A stretch of DNA of 33,814 nt from Planctomycetota bacterium (lineage in GTDB: Bacteria > Planctomycetota > Phycisphaerae > Phycisphaerales > SM1A02), in assembly GCA_026386795.1 (NCBI GenBank), contig JAPLMU010000064.1, positions 1-33,814 of the forward strand, written 5' to 3'. The first letter of the stretch is position 1. The number at the start of each line of letters is the position of its first letter. Positions 1-8,997 of this stretch are shown here, in pieces. The position numbers and the translations under genes are program-made. Below the pieces are notes generated by a model that searched no databases, was not told the DNA's origin, and worked only from the letters and a program-made list of their open reading frames with translations.

Positions 1-1
1 C

Positions 2-553
2 GATGACAAGATGGACGAAGGCCTGCGCGCCTTTATCGGCAAGTTCAAGGACGGCCCTGACTACCCGTTGCTGCAGGATTTCATAGTCGCCATGCGACCG
101 TTCGCGAAGGACGCTGCCGCCTACGACGCGTTCGTCGACCAATGGTTCTTGAGCGTTGCAATTCCAGAAATCAAGGTTGAATCAGCACAGTACACAGCAC
201 CCGCCAAGGAAGGCGATCCGTGGCGAACGGTGGTCACCGTGCGCAACGCGGGCACTGGAACTGTTCCGATAGAAATTGCGGTAACCAACGGTGAAGACCG
301 TTGGCCGCAGGCGTCTCTCCCCCGTACTGCCGAAGAGCGTGCTGCAGCAGCAAAGCAACGCGATGAATACAAAGACGCCCGCGACACGCACACGATTGCA
401 GCCGGTGCAACCGCGGAATACGTCATCGAAACAACCTTCCAACCAAAGAAAGCCATCGCCGATCCCGATGTTCACACCCTGATGCTTGGTCGAAAGACTG
501 CTGAAGCGGATGTCACCGTAGCGCCGGCAGCTTCATCATCAATCGGTCATTGA
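2..553 (+). CDS. C-terminal end of an M1-aminopeptidase-like protein (partial)
   Basis: The reading frame is already open at the first bases of the window, so only the C-terminal ~183 residues are present and the true start lies upstream. The segment LRAFIGKF...YPLLQDFIVAMRP...VDQWFLSVAIPEIKV resembles the end of the alpha-helical part of M1 (gluzincin) peptidase domains, including those fused to ABC-2-type permeases, where a similar YP-x-x-x-DLL stretch precedes a short beta-strand region. The last ~120 residues look like a beta-sandwich (TVVTVRNAGTGTVPIEIAV), as in the tail domain of such proteins. The HExxH zinc motif that would prove the family is outside the window. The stop codon overlaps the end of the convergent EamA gene by 7 bp. 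The family assignment is tentative. Confidence 0.5.
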   Translation, partial: DDKMDEGLRAFIGKFKDGPDYPLLQDFIVAMRPFAKDAAAYDAFVDQWFLSVAIPEIKVESAQYTAPAKEGDPWRTVVTVRNAGTGTVPIEIAVTNGEDRWPQASLPRTAEERAAAAKQRDEYKDARDTHTIAAGATAEYVIETTFQPKKAIADPDVHTLMLGRKTAEADVTVAPAASSSIGH

Positions 554-1536
554 TCAGTCTTCGCTGCGCGCTTTCGTTCTGCAGTTTTCTGAGCAGAAAG
601 TACGAGCCCTGCACCGACAATCGCAACAACTCCAGCTCCCCATTGCTTGCCCGAGAGCACCTCGCCAAAGAACACCGCACTGAACGCACTCACGATAAAT
701 GGCTGCAATTGCAGCACTCCTGCCGTGGTAGCCACTCCCATACGGTCGATGGCCGTGTAGTAGAGAACGTGTCCAATCGCAATTCCAAAGAAGGCGCTGA
801 GTCCGAGCGACCACAGCTCGTTTGAGCCAAGGTCAAACACCTCCGCACCGTGCGCGCGCCCGAATGCCAGCATGCACGCTACCAACGTTCCGCCCGTATA
901 GAGCGCGATCACGCCGAACGCGAAGACTGGGTGATAGCCATACATAAACTTGCGGACTGCGAGTCCGTACACGCCGTATCCAAATCCAGCGAACACTGCA
1001 AGTAGCACACCGATCGCGGATGAGCCATCCAGAATGTTGCCGCCACCGAGCAGCACGCCCGCCACACCGCAGATTAGTAGGCCAAGCCCGCCGAGGTATC
1101 GCGCGGAAGCGATCGTGGCGCGCTCCGCAGGAAAGAGCAAGTATGCACCGATCGCCACGGCAACTAACTGCATGCGGAGACCGAATGTGAGTAGCCCTGG
1201 ATTCACGTAACTGTGTGCCGCAGTGAACGCCACCTGCGCCACCGTATTCGCTACTGCAGGAATCAATGCTGCGCGCCAGATGGTGCGCGGCAATATCCCG
1301 CGCGAAAGCGCCCACACGACGGCCGGAAGCCAGAACAAAGCACTCGCGCCATAGCGCCATCCATTGTTCGTCCAATGATCGATGTAACCGGCAAGATGCC
1401 TGACAAAGAGCGGTACTGTCGACCAGCAAACAAGCGTTGCCACCAACACCAGTACGCCCTCGGAGCGCTTCATATGACGCACCGTGAAGCTCGAAGCCGC
1501 TGCAGGAATCACAGTCATTCGACGGAGCACACTCAT
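547..1536 (-). CDS. EamA/DMT-family membrane transporter
   Basis: 329 residues with about ten hydrophobic segments in two similar halves, the pattern of drug/metabolite-transporter (EamA) permeases of the inner membrane. The first helix region (VLVLVATLVCWSTVPLFVRH) and the second-half entry (GFGYGVYGLAVRKFMYGY, then AIGHVLYYTAIDRMG and GVLQLQPFIVSAFSAVFFGE) match the family's usual landmarks. The substrate cannot be predicted. The start is set by a 4-bp ATGA overlap with the stop of the upstream SDR gene, which suggests translational coupling; a later Met at residue 22 (MKRSEGVLVL) is the alternative start and would trim a polar extension. It converges on the preceding gene with a 7-bp overlap. 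Confidence 0.85.
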   Translation of the reverse strand: MSVLRRMTVIPAAASSFTVRHMKRSEGVLVLVATLVCWSTVPLFVRHLAGYIDHWTNNGWRYGASALFWLPAVVWALSRGILPRTIWRAALIPAVANTVAQVAFTAAHSYVNPGLLTFGLRMQLVAVAIGAYLLFPAERATIASARYLGGLGLLICGVAGVLLGGGNILDGSSAIGVLLAVFAGFGYGVYGLAVRKFMYGYHPVFAFGVIALYTGGTLVACMLAFGRAHGAEVFDLGSNELWSLGLSAFFGIAIGHVLYYTAIDRMGVATTAGVLQLQPFIVSAFSAVFFGEVLSGKQWGAGVVAIVGAGLVLSAQKTAERKRAAKTDQ

Positions 1537-2354
1537 CCGAGCGCCAATCGTCCGCCATCAACCGGAAGATTCACGCCAGTCAGGTACGAGGCGGCGGGCG
1601 ATGCCAAGAACACCGCCACCGCAGCAATTTCTTCCGGCGTGCCAAGGCGACCCATGGGTACGGTTCGAAGTGCATCCGCTTCCACTTCTTGCGCCGAAGT
1701 GCCCGCGCGATGTGCGCGTCCTTCAAAGAGCGAAGCCAACCGAGCTGTGCGTGTGAAGCCTGGAAGAATGGTGTTCACAGTGATCCCGAACGGCGCGAGT
1801 TCCACTGCCAGTGATCGACCCCAGTTCGCCACCGCAGCGCGGATGGTGTTGGAGACGCCCAAGCCGCGGATCGGCGTGACGACGCTGGTCGATGCAATGT
1901 TGATGACGCGCCCGTAGCCAGCTTCGCGCATTCCCGGCGCGAAGGCCTGAACAAGCGCGTGGTTCGCCAAGAGATGCATCTCAAACGCCTTCGTGAAGTC
2001 CTCTGGCTTGGCTTCGATCGCCGCGCCCGCTGCGGGGCCACCGGTGTTGTTGACCAAGATATGTACCGGTCCAGCACTCGCAAGATGAGTGCGCGCTGCA
2101 AAGTCCACATCCTTGGCGCTGCTGAAATCCACCTCAACGCTCCAGTGCTTCTGACCAGCAGGCTTCGGCAATTCCTCAAGGGTCCGCACCAAACCCTGGT
2201 CATTCCGACCGCAAACCGTCACCGTGGCGCCGGCCGCCGCCATGGCGATCGCGGTTGCCTTGCCGATCCCTTGCGTGGCGCCGCAAACAAATGCGTGGCG
2301 ACCAAAGAGCGGGAGATGCGCAGGGACAGGAGCGGGAGCCGGGGCGGTCGTCAT
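1533..2354 (-). CDS. SDR-family oxidoreductase with atypical active site
   Basis: A 273-residue Rossmann-fold short-chain dehydrogenase/reductase. The nucleotide-binding motif is GATQGIG (residues 25-31), the structural NNAG motif appears as NNTGG (102-106), and the C-terminus has the usual PxGRLGTPEEIA...LASPAASYLTG...VDGG pattern. Ser155 and Ser157 sit where the catalytic Ser lies, but the Tyr-x-x-x-Lys pair is replaced by Ser168-Asn-Thr-Ile-Arg172. A subgroup annotated as 3-oxoacyl-ACP-reductase-like carries the same SNxxR variant, so this is probably a subfamily trait and not a lesion. The chosen Met avoids overlap with the divergent fucosidase; an upstream Met at 2423 would add a hydrophobic 23-residue extension that crosses that gene's start. 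No clear Shine-Dalgarno site is visible. The downstream EamA gene overlaps by 4 bp. Substrate unknown. Confidence 0.83.
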   Translation of the reverse strand: MTTAPAPAPVPAHLPLFGRHAFVCGATQGIGKATAIAMAAAGATVTVCGRNDQGLVRTLEELPKPAGQKHWSVEVDFSSAKDVDFAARTHLASAGPVHILVNNTGGPAAGAAIEAKPEDFTKAFEMHLLANHALVQAFAPGMREAGYGRVINIASTSVVTPIRGLGVSNTIRAAVANWGRSLAVELAPFGITVNTILPGFTRTARLASLFEGRAHRAGTSAQEVEADALRTVPMGRLGTPEEIAAVAVFLASPAASYLTGVNLPVDGGRLALG

Positions 2355-2397
2355 TTGCGCAGCGTATCGAACCCCGAGTAGCGGTAGAACACAGCAA

Positions 2398-5340
2398 ATG
2401 ACGATCGCCACACTGGCTGCCATTGCGATGCTTGCTCAAGCGGGTTCGAACACAACGCCTGCCCACGAAGCTGCACTCACCCCAACCACCATTCCCGGTC
2501 GCTGGGAGGGAAACGGGCTCCCCGACGGCACCGACGGCGTTGCCTGGTACGTGGGCGAAATCACTCTCGATGATCGCGACTGCGCCACCGACATGGTCTT
2601 CACGCCCGGCAACATTGATGATGCCGACGAATCATGGTTCAACGGCACGCGCATTGGAAACACCGACGGTTGGCAAACAGAGCGCGCATACACCGTGCCA
2701 AAATCCATCTTGCGAACCGGAGTGAATCGCATTGCGATCCGCGTGACTGACAGCGGTGGTAACGGCGGTTGGGTTGGAACGCCAAAGGTCACACCGAAAC
2801 TCGAAGGCGAAGCGTGCGCGTTCGACCTTTCCGGAACATGGTGGATCAGTGCTGGCGATCATCCAGAACTTGCGTCGTTTGATCCAGTGATGGACCCCGA
2901 CCTCCACGCGCGCATGGTGCCGATTCCGGTCGGCACGCGTCGTATGAAGTTGACGCCAATGGAAACGGTCACCGGCAAACTTCCCGACCTGTGGTACACG
3001 ACCCCCGCCAACGCATGGACCGACGCGCTCCCTGTTGGTAATGGCAGAATGGGCGCGATGGTCTTCGGCGGCGTTCACCACGAACACCTGCAGCTCAATG
3101 AAGCAACCGTGTGGGAAGGAAATGCCGAAGATCGCACCGCACCTGAATCAAGCGAGTATTTCCGCTCCGCACGCGCGCTTTCTCTTGCTGGAAAGGTGCT
3201 CGAAGCGCAGCAAATCATTCAGCAGCATTGCATGTTGCCAAGCGACATGATGCCGCGCAGCCACCAGACCCTTGGCGATCTGACCATTGACATGATTGAT
3301 GCACCGCGCGCCGCTTCGGAATATCGGCGGTCACTGACGTTGCGTAGTGGAATTGCTGCAGCACAATTCAAAGTCAACGGCGTTTCAATCGTGCGCGAAG
3401 TACTTGCCAGCGCGCCCGATGAATTGTTGCTCATCGATACACATGTCGAAGGCGAAGGCGTTCTTCCAGATATGCGTGTTCGCATGCATCGCGACGACTT
3501 TGAGACTGATATCCCTGCGCATGCCGCCATTCCAACGCGACAGGGCGTTCGGCTGTCATTCACTGGACACACCGGCCAGGGCGGCGTGAAGTATGCGGCG
3601 ACTGCAGATCTCCGCGTAGATGGCGGAACCGTCGCCATAGAAGCAGGTGATGCCGTAGTTCGTGGTGCGCGATCACTCACCATATCCATCGCGGCGCGCA
3701 CCGACTACTTCGGAAGCGACCCAAGTCTCCAGTGTGAGAACGATCTACGCAGCGCGACGTCCGGTTGGTCTGCACTCAGTGATCGCGCCAGCGCGTGGTT
3801 TGCAAAGACCATGGACCGCGTCTCGCTCGACCTCGGCGGCGTTGCACCCGAAGCGAGTGTGATTCCAGAACTCCTGTCCACACCCGCGCGGCTCAATCGC
3901 TTCCGCAGCAAGCCCGAATGGGATAACGACCTGATTTCCCTGTATTTCCAATACGGGCGCTATCTACTTCTTTCCTCAAGCAGAGAAGGAAGTTTGCCAG
4001 CCAACTTGCAAGGCATATGGAACGATCACTTCCGCGCGCCATGGAACGCTGACTTCCATACCAACATCAATGTGCAGATGAACTACTGGCCGGCAGGTCC
4101 GTGTGCACTTGCCGAGACGGAACTCCCGCTCATTGACTTGCTCGACAAGATCCGCGTACGCGGCGTTCGAACTGCGCAGGATATCTACGGTGCACGCGGT
4201 TGGTGTTGTCATCACATCACTGACGCATGGGCCATGACGGCTCCCGAAGGTCAGACCGTATGGGGCATGTACCCGCTCGGTGGCGCGTGGCTTGTGCGCC
4301 ATGCGTGGGAGCACTACGAATACACCAACGACACCGCGTTTCTGCGCGACCGCGCATGGCCAGCACTTGACGGCGCAGTGCGATTCCTTCTTGACTACCT
4401 CGTGAAAGACCCCGCCACTGGCATGCTCGTCAGCGGTCCAAGCACGAGCCCAGAAAATTCATTCATACTTCCCGATGGTTCACATGCGAATCTCAGCATG
4501 GGAACGTCGATGGACCAGTGGATCGCTCGAGACTTGTTGGTGAATTATCTTGATGCTGCGCGCATCCTTGGGCGCAGCAACGAAGCGCTTCCCACCGAAG
4601 CCACCGAAGCGCTCAAGCACCTGGCGATGCCTGCGGTGGGAGTCGATGGCCGACTCATGGAGTGGTCAAAGCCGTACGGCGAAACAGAGCCAGGGCATCG
4701 ACACATGAGTCACTTGTACGGCCTGCACCCTGCCAATTTCATCACGGCGGACGGCACCCCAGCGCTTGCTGCCGCAGCCCGCGCAAGCCTGGAATTCCGC
4801 CTAAAGAACGGCGGCGGGCACACCGGATGGAGCCGCGCCTGGCTGATCAATTTCTGGGCCCGACTTCATGATGGCGAGCACGCGTGGGCAGACATCTGCG
4901 CGCTCCTCTCGAATTCAACGCTCCCCAATCTCTTTGACGACCACCCACCATTCCAAATCGATGGAAATTTCGGCGGCACTGCCGGCATTGCAGAGATGCT
5001 GATGCAGAGCCATATTCGCACTTGGAGCGCTGGCCATCTTGTGCATCGGATTGATCTCCTCCCGGCTCTCCCGCACGCGTGGAGCGATGGCCGCGTGCGC
5101 GGACTGATTGCACGTGGAAATGTTGCCGTCGATATTCAATGGAAAAACGGCACGATTGTCCGCGCCCAATTGGACTCGCCCGACGCACGCGAATTACGCA
5201 TCAAGATGCCTGCTGGCATTACGCGCGCGCATGTTGCGGTGGCTGGCCAAGCACCAATTGATCTACCGATCCCTGACGGGATCGTCATCATTCCGCGCGC
5301 GGCGGCGTCAACACCACGCAGCGTGGTCATTCTGCCGTAA
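2398..5340 (+). CDS. Exported GH95 alpha-L-fucosidase with N-terminal beta-sandwich domain
   Basis: 980 residues from the ATG at 2398, which begins a short signal-like hydrophobic stretch (MTIATLAAIAMLAQAG). Residues ~198-980 are a glycoside hydrolase family 95 enzyme: WYTTPANAWTDALPVGNGR opens the N-terminal domain, NLQGIWND and NINVQMNYWPAG (556-567) lie in the (alpha/alpha)6 barrel, Glu686 (PSTSPEN) and Asp855 (QIDGNFGG) match the catalytic acid region and Asp, and Asn556/Asn558 match the pair that activates water in the inverting mechanism. Members remove terminal fucose, classically alpha-1,2-linked. Residues ~30-160 form an extra domain (SWFNGTRIG, TGVNRIAIRVTD, GGNGGWVG) like the beta-sandwich found in sialate O-acetylesterase-type and GH2-type proteins. 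It is divergent from the SDR gene across 43 bp. Confidence 0.92.
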   Translation: MTIATLAAIAMLAQAGSNTTPAHEAALTPTTIPGRWEGNGLPDGTDGVAWYVGEITLDDRDCATDMVFTPGNIDDADESWFNGTRIGNTDGWQTERAYTVPKSILRTGVNRIAIRVTDSGGNGGWVGTPKVTPKLEGEACAFDLSGTWWISAGDHPELASFDPVMDPDLHARMVPIPVGTRRMKLTPMETVTGKLPDLWYTTPANAWTDALPVGNGRMGAMVFGGVHHEHLQLNEATVWEGNAEDRTAPESSEYFRSARALSLAGKVLEAQQIIQQHCMLPSDMMPRSHQTLGDLTIDMIDAPRAASEYRRSLTLRSGIAAAQFKVNGVSIVREVLASAPDELLLIDTHVEGEGVLPDMRVRMHRDDFETDIPAHAAIPTRQGVRLSFTGHTGQGGVKYAATADLRVDGGTVAIEAGDAVVRGARSLTISIAARTDYFGSDPSLQCENDLRSATSGWSALSDRASAWFAKTMDRVSLDLGGVAPEASVIPELLSTPARLNRFRSKPEWDNDLISLYFQYGRYLLLSSSREGSLPANLQGIWNDHFRAPWNADFHTNINVQMNYWPAGPCALAETELPLIDLLDKIRVRGVRTAQDIYGARGWCCHHITDAWAMTAPEGQTVWGMYPLGGAWLVRHAWEHYEYTNDTAFLRDRAWPALDGAVRFLLDYLVKDPATGMLVSGPSTSPENSFILPDGSHANLSMGTSMDQWIARDLLVNYLDAARILGRSNEALPTEATEALKHLAMPAVGVDGRLMEWSKPYGETEPGHRHMSHLYGLHPANFITADGTPALAAAARASLEFRLKNGGGHTGWSRAWLINFWARLHDGEHAWADICALLSNSTLPNLFDDHPPFQIDGNFGGTAGIAEMLMQSHIRTWSAGHLVHRIDLLPALPHAWSDGRVRGLIARGNVAVDIQWKNGTIVRAQLDSPDARELRIKMPAGITRAHVAVAGQAPIDLPIPDGIVIIPRAAASTPRSVVILP

Positions 5341-5363
5341 CCGCAAGCACAACCGCGCCGCCA

Positions 5364-7406
5364 TCACTCCTTCGGCTTAGCAGCGCGCAGTGTGACATCA
5401 AGTTCAATGTCCTTGCCGGCGCGCCAGATCTTCACCTTGGCAACATCGCCCGGCTTGTGAGCACGGAGCTTTGTCATCATGGCGCCAGCCCCTTCGAGTT
5501 CTTCGCCATTCCAGGCAACCAAGATGTCGCCCTTCAAGATGCCCGCCTCGCTCGCTGATGTATCGGTGCTCACGCCGTCAACCAGCACGCCCTTTGTAGG
5601 AGCACCCGGGGCGCGATCGTCATTATTCATGGATGGCATCACGCCCAAGCGCACGGCTGCGTATCCGCGGTCTGCTGTTCGCCCGCCATCTTGCTGGAAT
5701 TCCAGGCGCTCCGGGCGCGTGGCCACGGTCGATGTGATGTCGGTTGCCAACGCAACCACCTTGGCGGCACCCTCGGGATTCAGGGTGTAGCCCTTGTCCT
5801 TCGGCGTGTGATAGATGTCATGATTGCCCGTGTACATAAAGACCACAGGGATGCCCGCTCCGTAGAAACTGGCGTGATCACTCGGCCCGCGACCCGATGG
5901 GTCAGCATGCACCGTGAGACCACTGCGCTCAAAGATTGGGCGCATCACGTCAATCATTCCCTTTGCGGAATTCATGCCGCCAACGCTCAGGTCATCTGAA
6001 CGCAAGCGACCCACCATGTCCATGTTCACCATCAGTGACATCTTGTCGCCGGCAATCGTTGGATGTTCCACATACCAACGGGAGCCGCGCAGGCCGCTTT
6101 CCTCGCCAGTGAAGCCTAGGAACAGAATGCTGCGCGCGTCCTTCGGCGCGTCTTTGCCGCCGTAAATGTCCGCCATCGCCTGCGCAACGCAAAGCATTGC
6201 TGACGATCCGCTCGCGTTGTCATCAGCGCCAGGGTGCAGTTGACCGGTGTACTGCGGACTCGTGCCGAAATAGCCGTAGCCGACATGGTCGAAGTGTGCG
6301 CCAACGACCACCCACTCATCAGCGAGGGAGCCTTTACCGCGCAGCACTCCGCCAACATTCTGCGTCGGGGTCCCGCCGCTCGATAGTTTCGTTTGAATGG
6401 AAACTTTTGAGCCATCGCCAAGAGCAACCGTCTTCACTGCGCCGGTATCAGCGCGCTTGCGCCAGTCCATCAGTGAACCTTTGTCTGGTGCTCCGGCCTT
6501 GAGGATCTGCTCTGCCACCTCGTTGGTGACCTGCACCATCGGAATATCAAGCGGTCGGCCCCACCGGCTGGTGGAAACATCTTCGAGCGCAACCTTTCCA
6601 TCGCGCGCTCCCGGGGGCGAAACCAAAATGATCCCTACCGCGCCGCGTTCAACAAGCGCGTCAATCTTGGTGGTCATTGCCGAAAATTCACTAAAGCGGC
6701 GCGATGACCACTTGGAACGACCGCGCTCATCAAGTGGCTCGTAGCGGAAGACCAGCGCAATGCGTCCCTTCAGGTCCGCGCCCTCTTCAAAGCTCGTGTA
6801 GTCCGCCTCGCCCTTCTTGATGCCGTAACCAACGAAGGTGACGGGGGCCTCCACCTTTCCGTTGCCGGAGATTCCGAGCACTGAGAAGTCTTTGCCGCGC
6901 TCGCGATCTGCTCCGCCTGCCGTCAATGATCCGTCTTCCACCTTCGCAGCGCCGCCGGTGAGCGAAAATTTCTGTTGGTAACTCTTCCATGGACCGTCCT
7001 TCGGAGTCACGCCATCTGCGCCGATAGCCGGGAACGCAACTTCAAGGCCCGCGTCCTTCATCCAGAATTCCAGATACTCAGCGGCAAGATCATTGCCACG
7101 GAGGCCAGGTGCGCGACCTTCAAACCACGGATTCGAAAGCGTGATCGCGTGCTGGTACCAGCGGGTTGCCACTGGTCCAAGATCAACAAAGACCTTCGCG
7201 AGATCAATGTCCTTCGCATCAACAGCCTTCGCGCTGTCGGCGGGGGCCCAGCTGTAAACATTGATCGGACCCTCGATCACCTTGCCTGGTTCTGCAGGAG
7301 CCGGCGCGCCCTGTTTCGGTGCATCTTGCCCAGCGTTGGCCAGCGCACAACATGCGGTAGCAACAGTGAGTGCGAATGGGCCTGAGCGCAAGATGGATCC
7401 AAGCAT
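5364..7406 (-). CDS. Exported M28-family metallopeptidase with PA and PDZ domains
   Basis: 680 residues from the ATG at 7406, preceded by GAAAGG about 6 bases upstream; this Met opens a signal peptide (GPFALTVATACCALANAG). A protease-associated (PA) domain lies around residues 170-320. The M28 di-zinc core follows: His371 and the next Asp (GAHFDH), Asp395 (HPGADDNASG), Glu435-Glu436 (FTGEESG), Asp463 (NMDMVG) and His533 (NHDIYHTP). The last ~100 residues are a PDZ domain (GVLVDGVSTDTSASEAGILKG reduced to its core: SEAGILKGD, LVAWNG). The arrangement fits secreted aminopeptidase-like enzymes that process exported or imported peptides. The upstream in-frame Met at 7508 would cross a transcription terminator and is rejected. 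It converges on the GH95 gene. Confidence 0.92.
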   Translation of the reverse strand: MLGSILRSGPFALTVATACCALANAGQDAPKQGAPAPAEPGKVIEGPINVYSWAPADSAKAVDAKDIDLAKVFVDLGPVATRWYQHAITLSNPWFEGRAPGLRGNDLAAEYLEFWMKDAGLEVAFPAIGADGVTPKDGPWKSYQQKFSLTGGAAKVEDGSLTAGGADRERGKDFSVLGISGNGKVEAPVTFVGYGIKKGEADYTSFEEGADLKGRIALVFRYEPLDERGRSKWSSRRFSEFSAMTTKIDALVERGAVGIILVSPPGARDGKVALEDVSTSRWGRPLDIPMVQVTNEVAEQILKAGAPDKGSLMDWRKRADTGAVKTVALGDGSKVSIQTKLSSGGTPTQNVGGVLRGKGSLADEWVVVGAHFDHVGYGYFGTSPQYTGQLHPGADDNASGSSAMLCVAQAMADIYGGKDAPKDARSILFLGFTGEESGLRGSRWYVEHPTIAGDKMSLMVNMDMVGRLRSDDLSVGGMNSAKGMIDVMRPIFERSGLTVHADPSGRGPSDHASFYGAGIPVVFMYTGNHDIYHTPKDKGYTLNPEGAAKVVALATDITSTVATRPERLEFQQDGGRTADRGYAAVRLGVMPSMNNDDRAPGAPTKGVLVDGVSTDTSASEAGILKGDILVAWNGEELEGAGAMMTKLRAHKPGDVAKVKIWRAGKDIELDVTLRAAKPKE

Positions 7407-7459
7407 GAAGTGCCTTTCGAAGCAGGAAGTGTAAGGCTTTACACAGTGCTCACATTGAC

Positions 7460-7500
7460 AAAAAGCACGCGAGGGTCGCCTCGTGGCGACCCTCGCGGGA
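7460..7500 (-). terminator. Rho-independent terminator of the prepilin-like gene
   Basis: A perfect 13-bp inverted repeat (arms 7468-7480 and 7485-7497, loop TCGT) is followed on the minus strand by TGCTTTTTG. It lies about 50 bp past the stop codon of the prepilin-like gene at 7548 and some 60 bp before the start of the M28 peptidase gene, so it should insulate the two same-strand genes. The stem is GC-rich and has no mismatches. Only five consecutive T are present, which is modest. Confidence 0.85.
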
Positions 7501-7547
7501 AGAATCAAGTCAGTAACAGCATTCGGTGACGTGCACCGAGCGCCTAG

Positions 7548-8696
7548 TCAGTCTCCGATACGCTTCATGTCTTGGCCTTGGATGCCGTCGGTCGTCAAGA
7601 CACCTGCGTTGCACGCGCCAGCGCCAGTGGTGAGCATGTCGTAAGCAGCCGAATTGTAATACCCATTCGCACCGCCACCGCAGCCGAACCACAAAGCACC
7701 GCTCGCGACGGCCGTTCCAGTTGCAGACGCCGCTTGGGCGATCGCCAAGTCATTGTCTTGCTGGATACCGGCGATCGACACAACCTGTGTGTGACCGTCG
7801 AAGGCGAGCATTGCCGGGGCACTGTTATAGCCTTGGTTAAAGAACCAAGGAGTTGGAGTAGAGAACGCAGGGTTCACTTCGGCGCGCACCATGTTCTGAA
7901 GCCACTGATGCTCCCACATGCGCCACTTGAGCGATGGGTACGAAGCCATACTTGCACTCGGACTCTTAAATGCACCCGGCATGGTGGCCTTCGTCGGCTT
8001 TGCACCAAAGATTGCGGAAGAACCGTTGCCGGTCTTGCGTGACCATGCCAGCACATCTGGTGACCACATAGCTGCCGGACTCCAGCAGTATGTTGGGGTT
8101 TCAAAATCACCACCGATGTAGTTGAACTCCACGGGAGTAGAAAAGTACTTTTCAATCTTCTGCAGCGTGACCTTGTCCTTCGGAGCATAGAAGACCTTGT
8201 CGTAGAACTTGTTGCCGACATAGGTATTGAACGCCTTGCAATTGGTGAGACGCCATGCGCCTTCCCAACGTGCTGCAGCTCCCCAAAAATCGCAGGGCAC
8301 ATACGTGACAAAGTTGCCGCAGTTGCCAGGCCAACCAGCGCAGCGCGGCGCGCCCCCAGAGACCCAGTAGCCCCAAAGGCCACCACCGGAGTCCCAGCCA
8401 AGAATCATCTGCGGGATGCACTGCGTAGCAGTGATGGCCGTGCAGGCGCCAGTGATGGCGTCGCCGTACATACCAGCCTCATCAGGCACAGCGGTGTACT
8501 GCCGGTCGTTGTAGTCAGCCCCGTACGCATTACACGCAGCACTCAGGTTGCGGAGATTGCCCAAACTCTGCGTTACGAGCGCAGCGTCTCGAGCCTTACC
8601 AATCGCAGGCAACAGGATCGCAATGAGCAGCGCGATGATCGAAACGACCACCAACAACTCAACGATCGTGAAGCCCTTCTTAATGAGGCGGTTCAT
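7548..8696 (-). CDS. Prepilin-type N-terminal cleavage/methylation domain protein (pseudopilin-like)
   Basis: 382 residues from the ATG at 8696, preceded by GGCGAGGTAGG as ribosome binding site. The N-terminus KKG|FTIVELLVVVSIIALL is a textbook class III prepilin signal, cut by prepilin peptidase after Gly8, with Glu at mature position 5 and a ~25-residue hydrophobic helix ending in PAIGKARDAA. The rest is a secreted globular domain with about ten cysteines, many Trp and Gly, and a FDGHTQVVSI stretch resembling the DGH motif that recurs in planctomycete pseudopilin families. Such proteins are thought to assemble through type II secretion or type IV pilus machinery, but none of that machinery is encoded here. 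The gene stands alone and ends at a strong terminator. Confidence 0.88.
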   Translation of the reverse strand: MNRLIKKGFTIVELLVVVSIIALLIAILLPAIGKARDAALVTQSLGNLRNLSAACNAYGADYNDRQYTAVPDEAGMYGDAITGACTAITATQCIPQMILGWDSGGGLWGYWVSGGAPRCAGWPGNCGNFVTYVPCDFWGAAARWEGAWRLTNCKAFNTYVGNKFYDKVFYAPKDKVTLQKIEKYFSTPVEFNYIGGDFETPTYCWSPAAMWSPDVLAWSRKTGNGSSAIFGAKPTKATMPGAFKSPSASMASYPSLKWRMWEHQWLQNMVRAEVNPAFSTPTPWFFNQGYNSAPAMLAFDGHTQVVSIAGIQQDNDLAIAQAASATGTAVASGALWFGCGGGANGYYNSAAYDMLTTGAGACNAGVLTTDGIQGQDMKRIGD

Positions 8697-8997
8697 ATAC
8701 CTACCTCGCCTTTCTGCAGCCCGTAGGCATGCATGAAGAGTCCAAACCAAGATGTGACCGGCACTGAAGTTCACCGAGGCTTCAAGGATCGGTGTTCCAG
8801 ACCGGCGGGCTGGACTCGAACAGGTGCGGACCTTTGGCTATCCGTACCGACAGACATACGGACAGCCCTACCGCCGGAGATTCAGGAGATCATTGGGATT
8901 GTCATGGGTCAAATTGCCACCCGGGGAGCCGGATGTCCCAATAATGGCTTTCTGAGCCCAAATGGCGGCGCGGACCGTCCGCCTTTACCCTTCGCCC
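8697..8997. other. Divergent intergenic region with hairpins, no convincing gene
   Basis: About 300 bp between the prepilin-like gene and the divergent cobalamin adenosyltransferase gene. It holds two inverted repeats: 8836-8846 with 8857-8867 (10 of 11 pairs, 10-base loop), and 8892-8898 with 8936-8942 (7 pairs, 37-base loop). A plus-strand open frame (8733-9104) fills much of it but has no family resemblance, no ribosome binding site and overlaps the next gene. It probably carries both promoters and one or two structured leaders. No B12-box-like sequence was found, so I do not call a cobalamin riboswitch. Confidence 0.4.

Noticed and set aside
8790-8850. Possible tRNA T-arm (GGACTCGAACAGG read on either strand)
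   Set aside because: The stem around the loop does not pair over five bases, and no acceptor, D-arm or anticodon arm could be built around it.
8860-8997. Cobalamin riboswitch upstream of the adenosyltransferase gene
   Set aside because: GCCACCCGGGG looked suggestive, but the B12-box and the other conserved riboswitch elements are absent.
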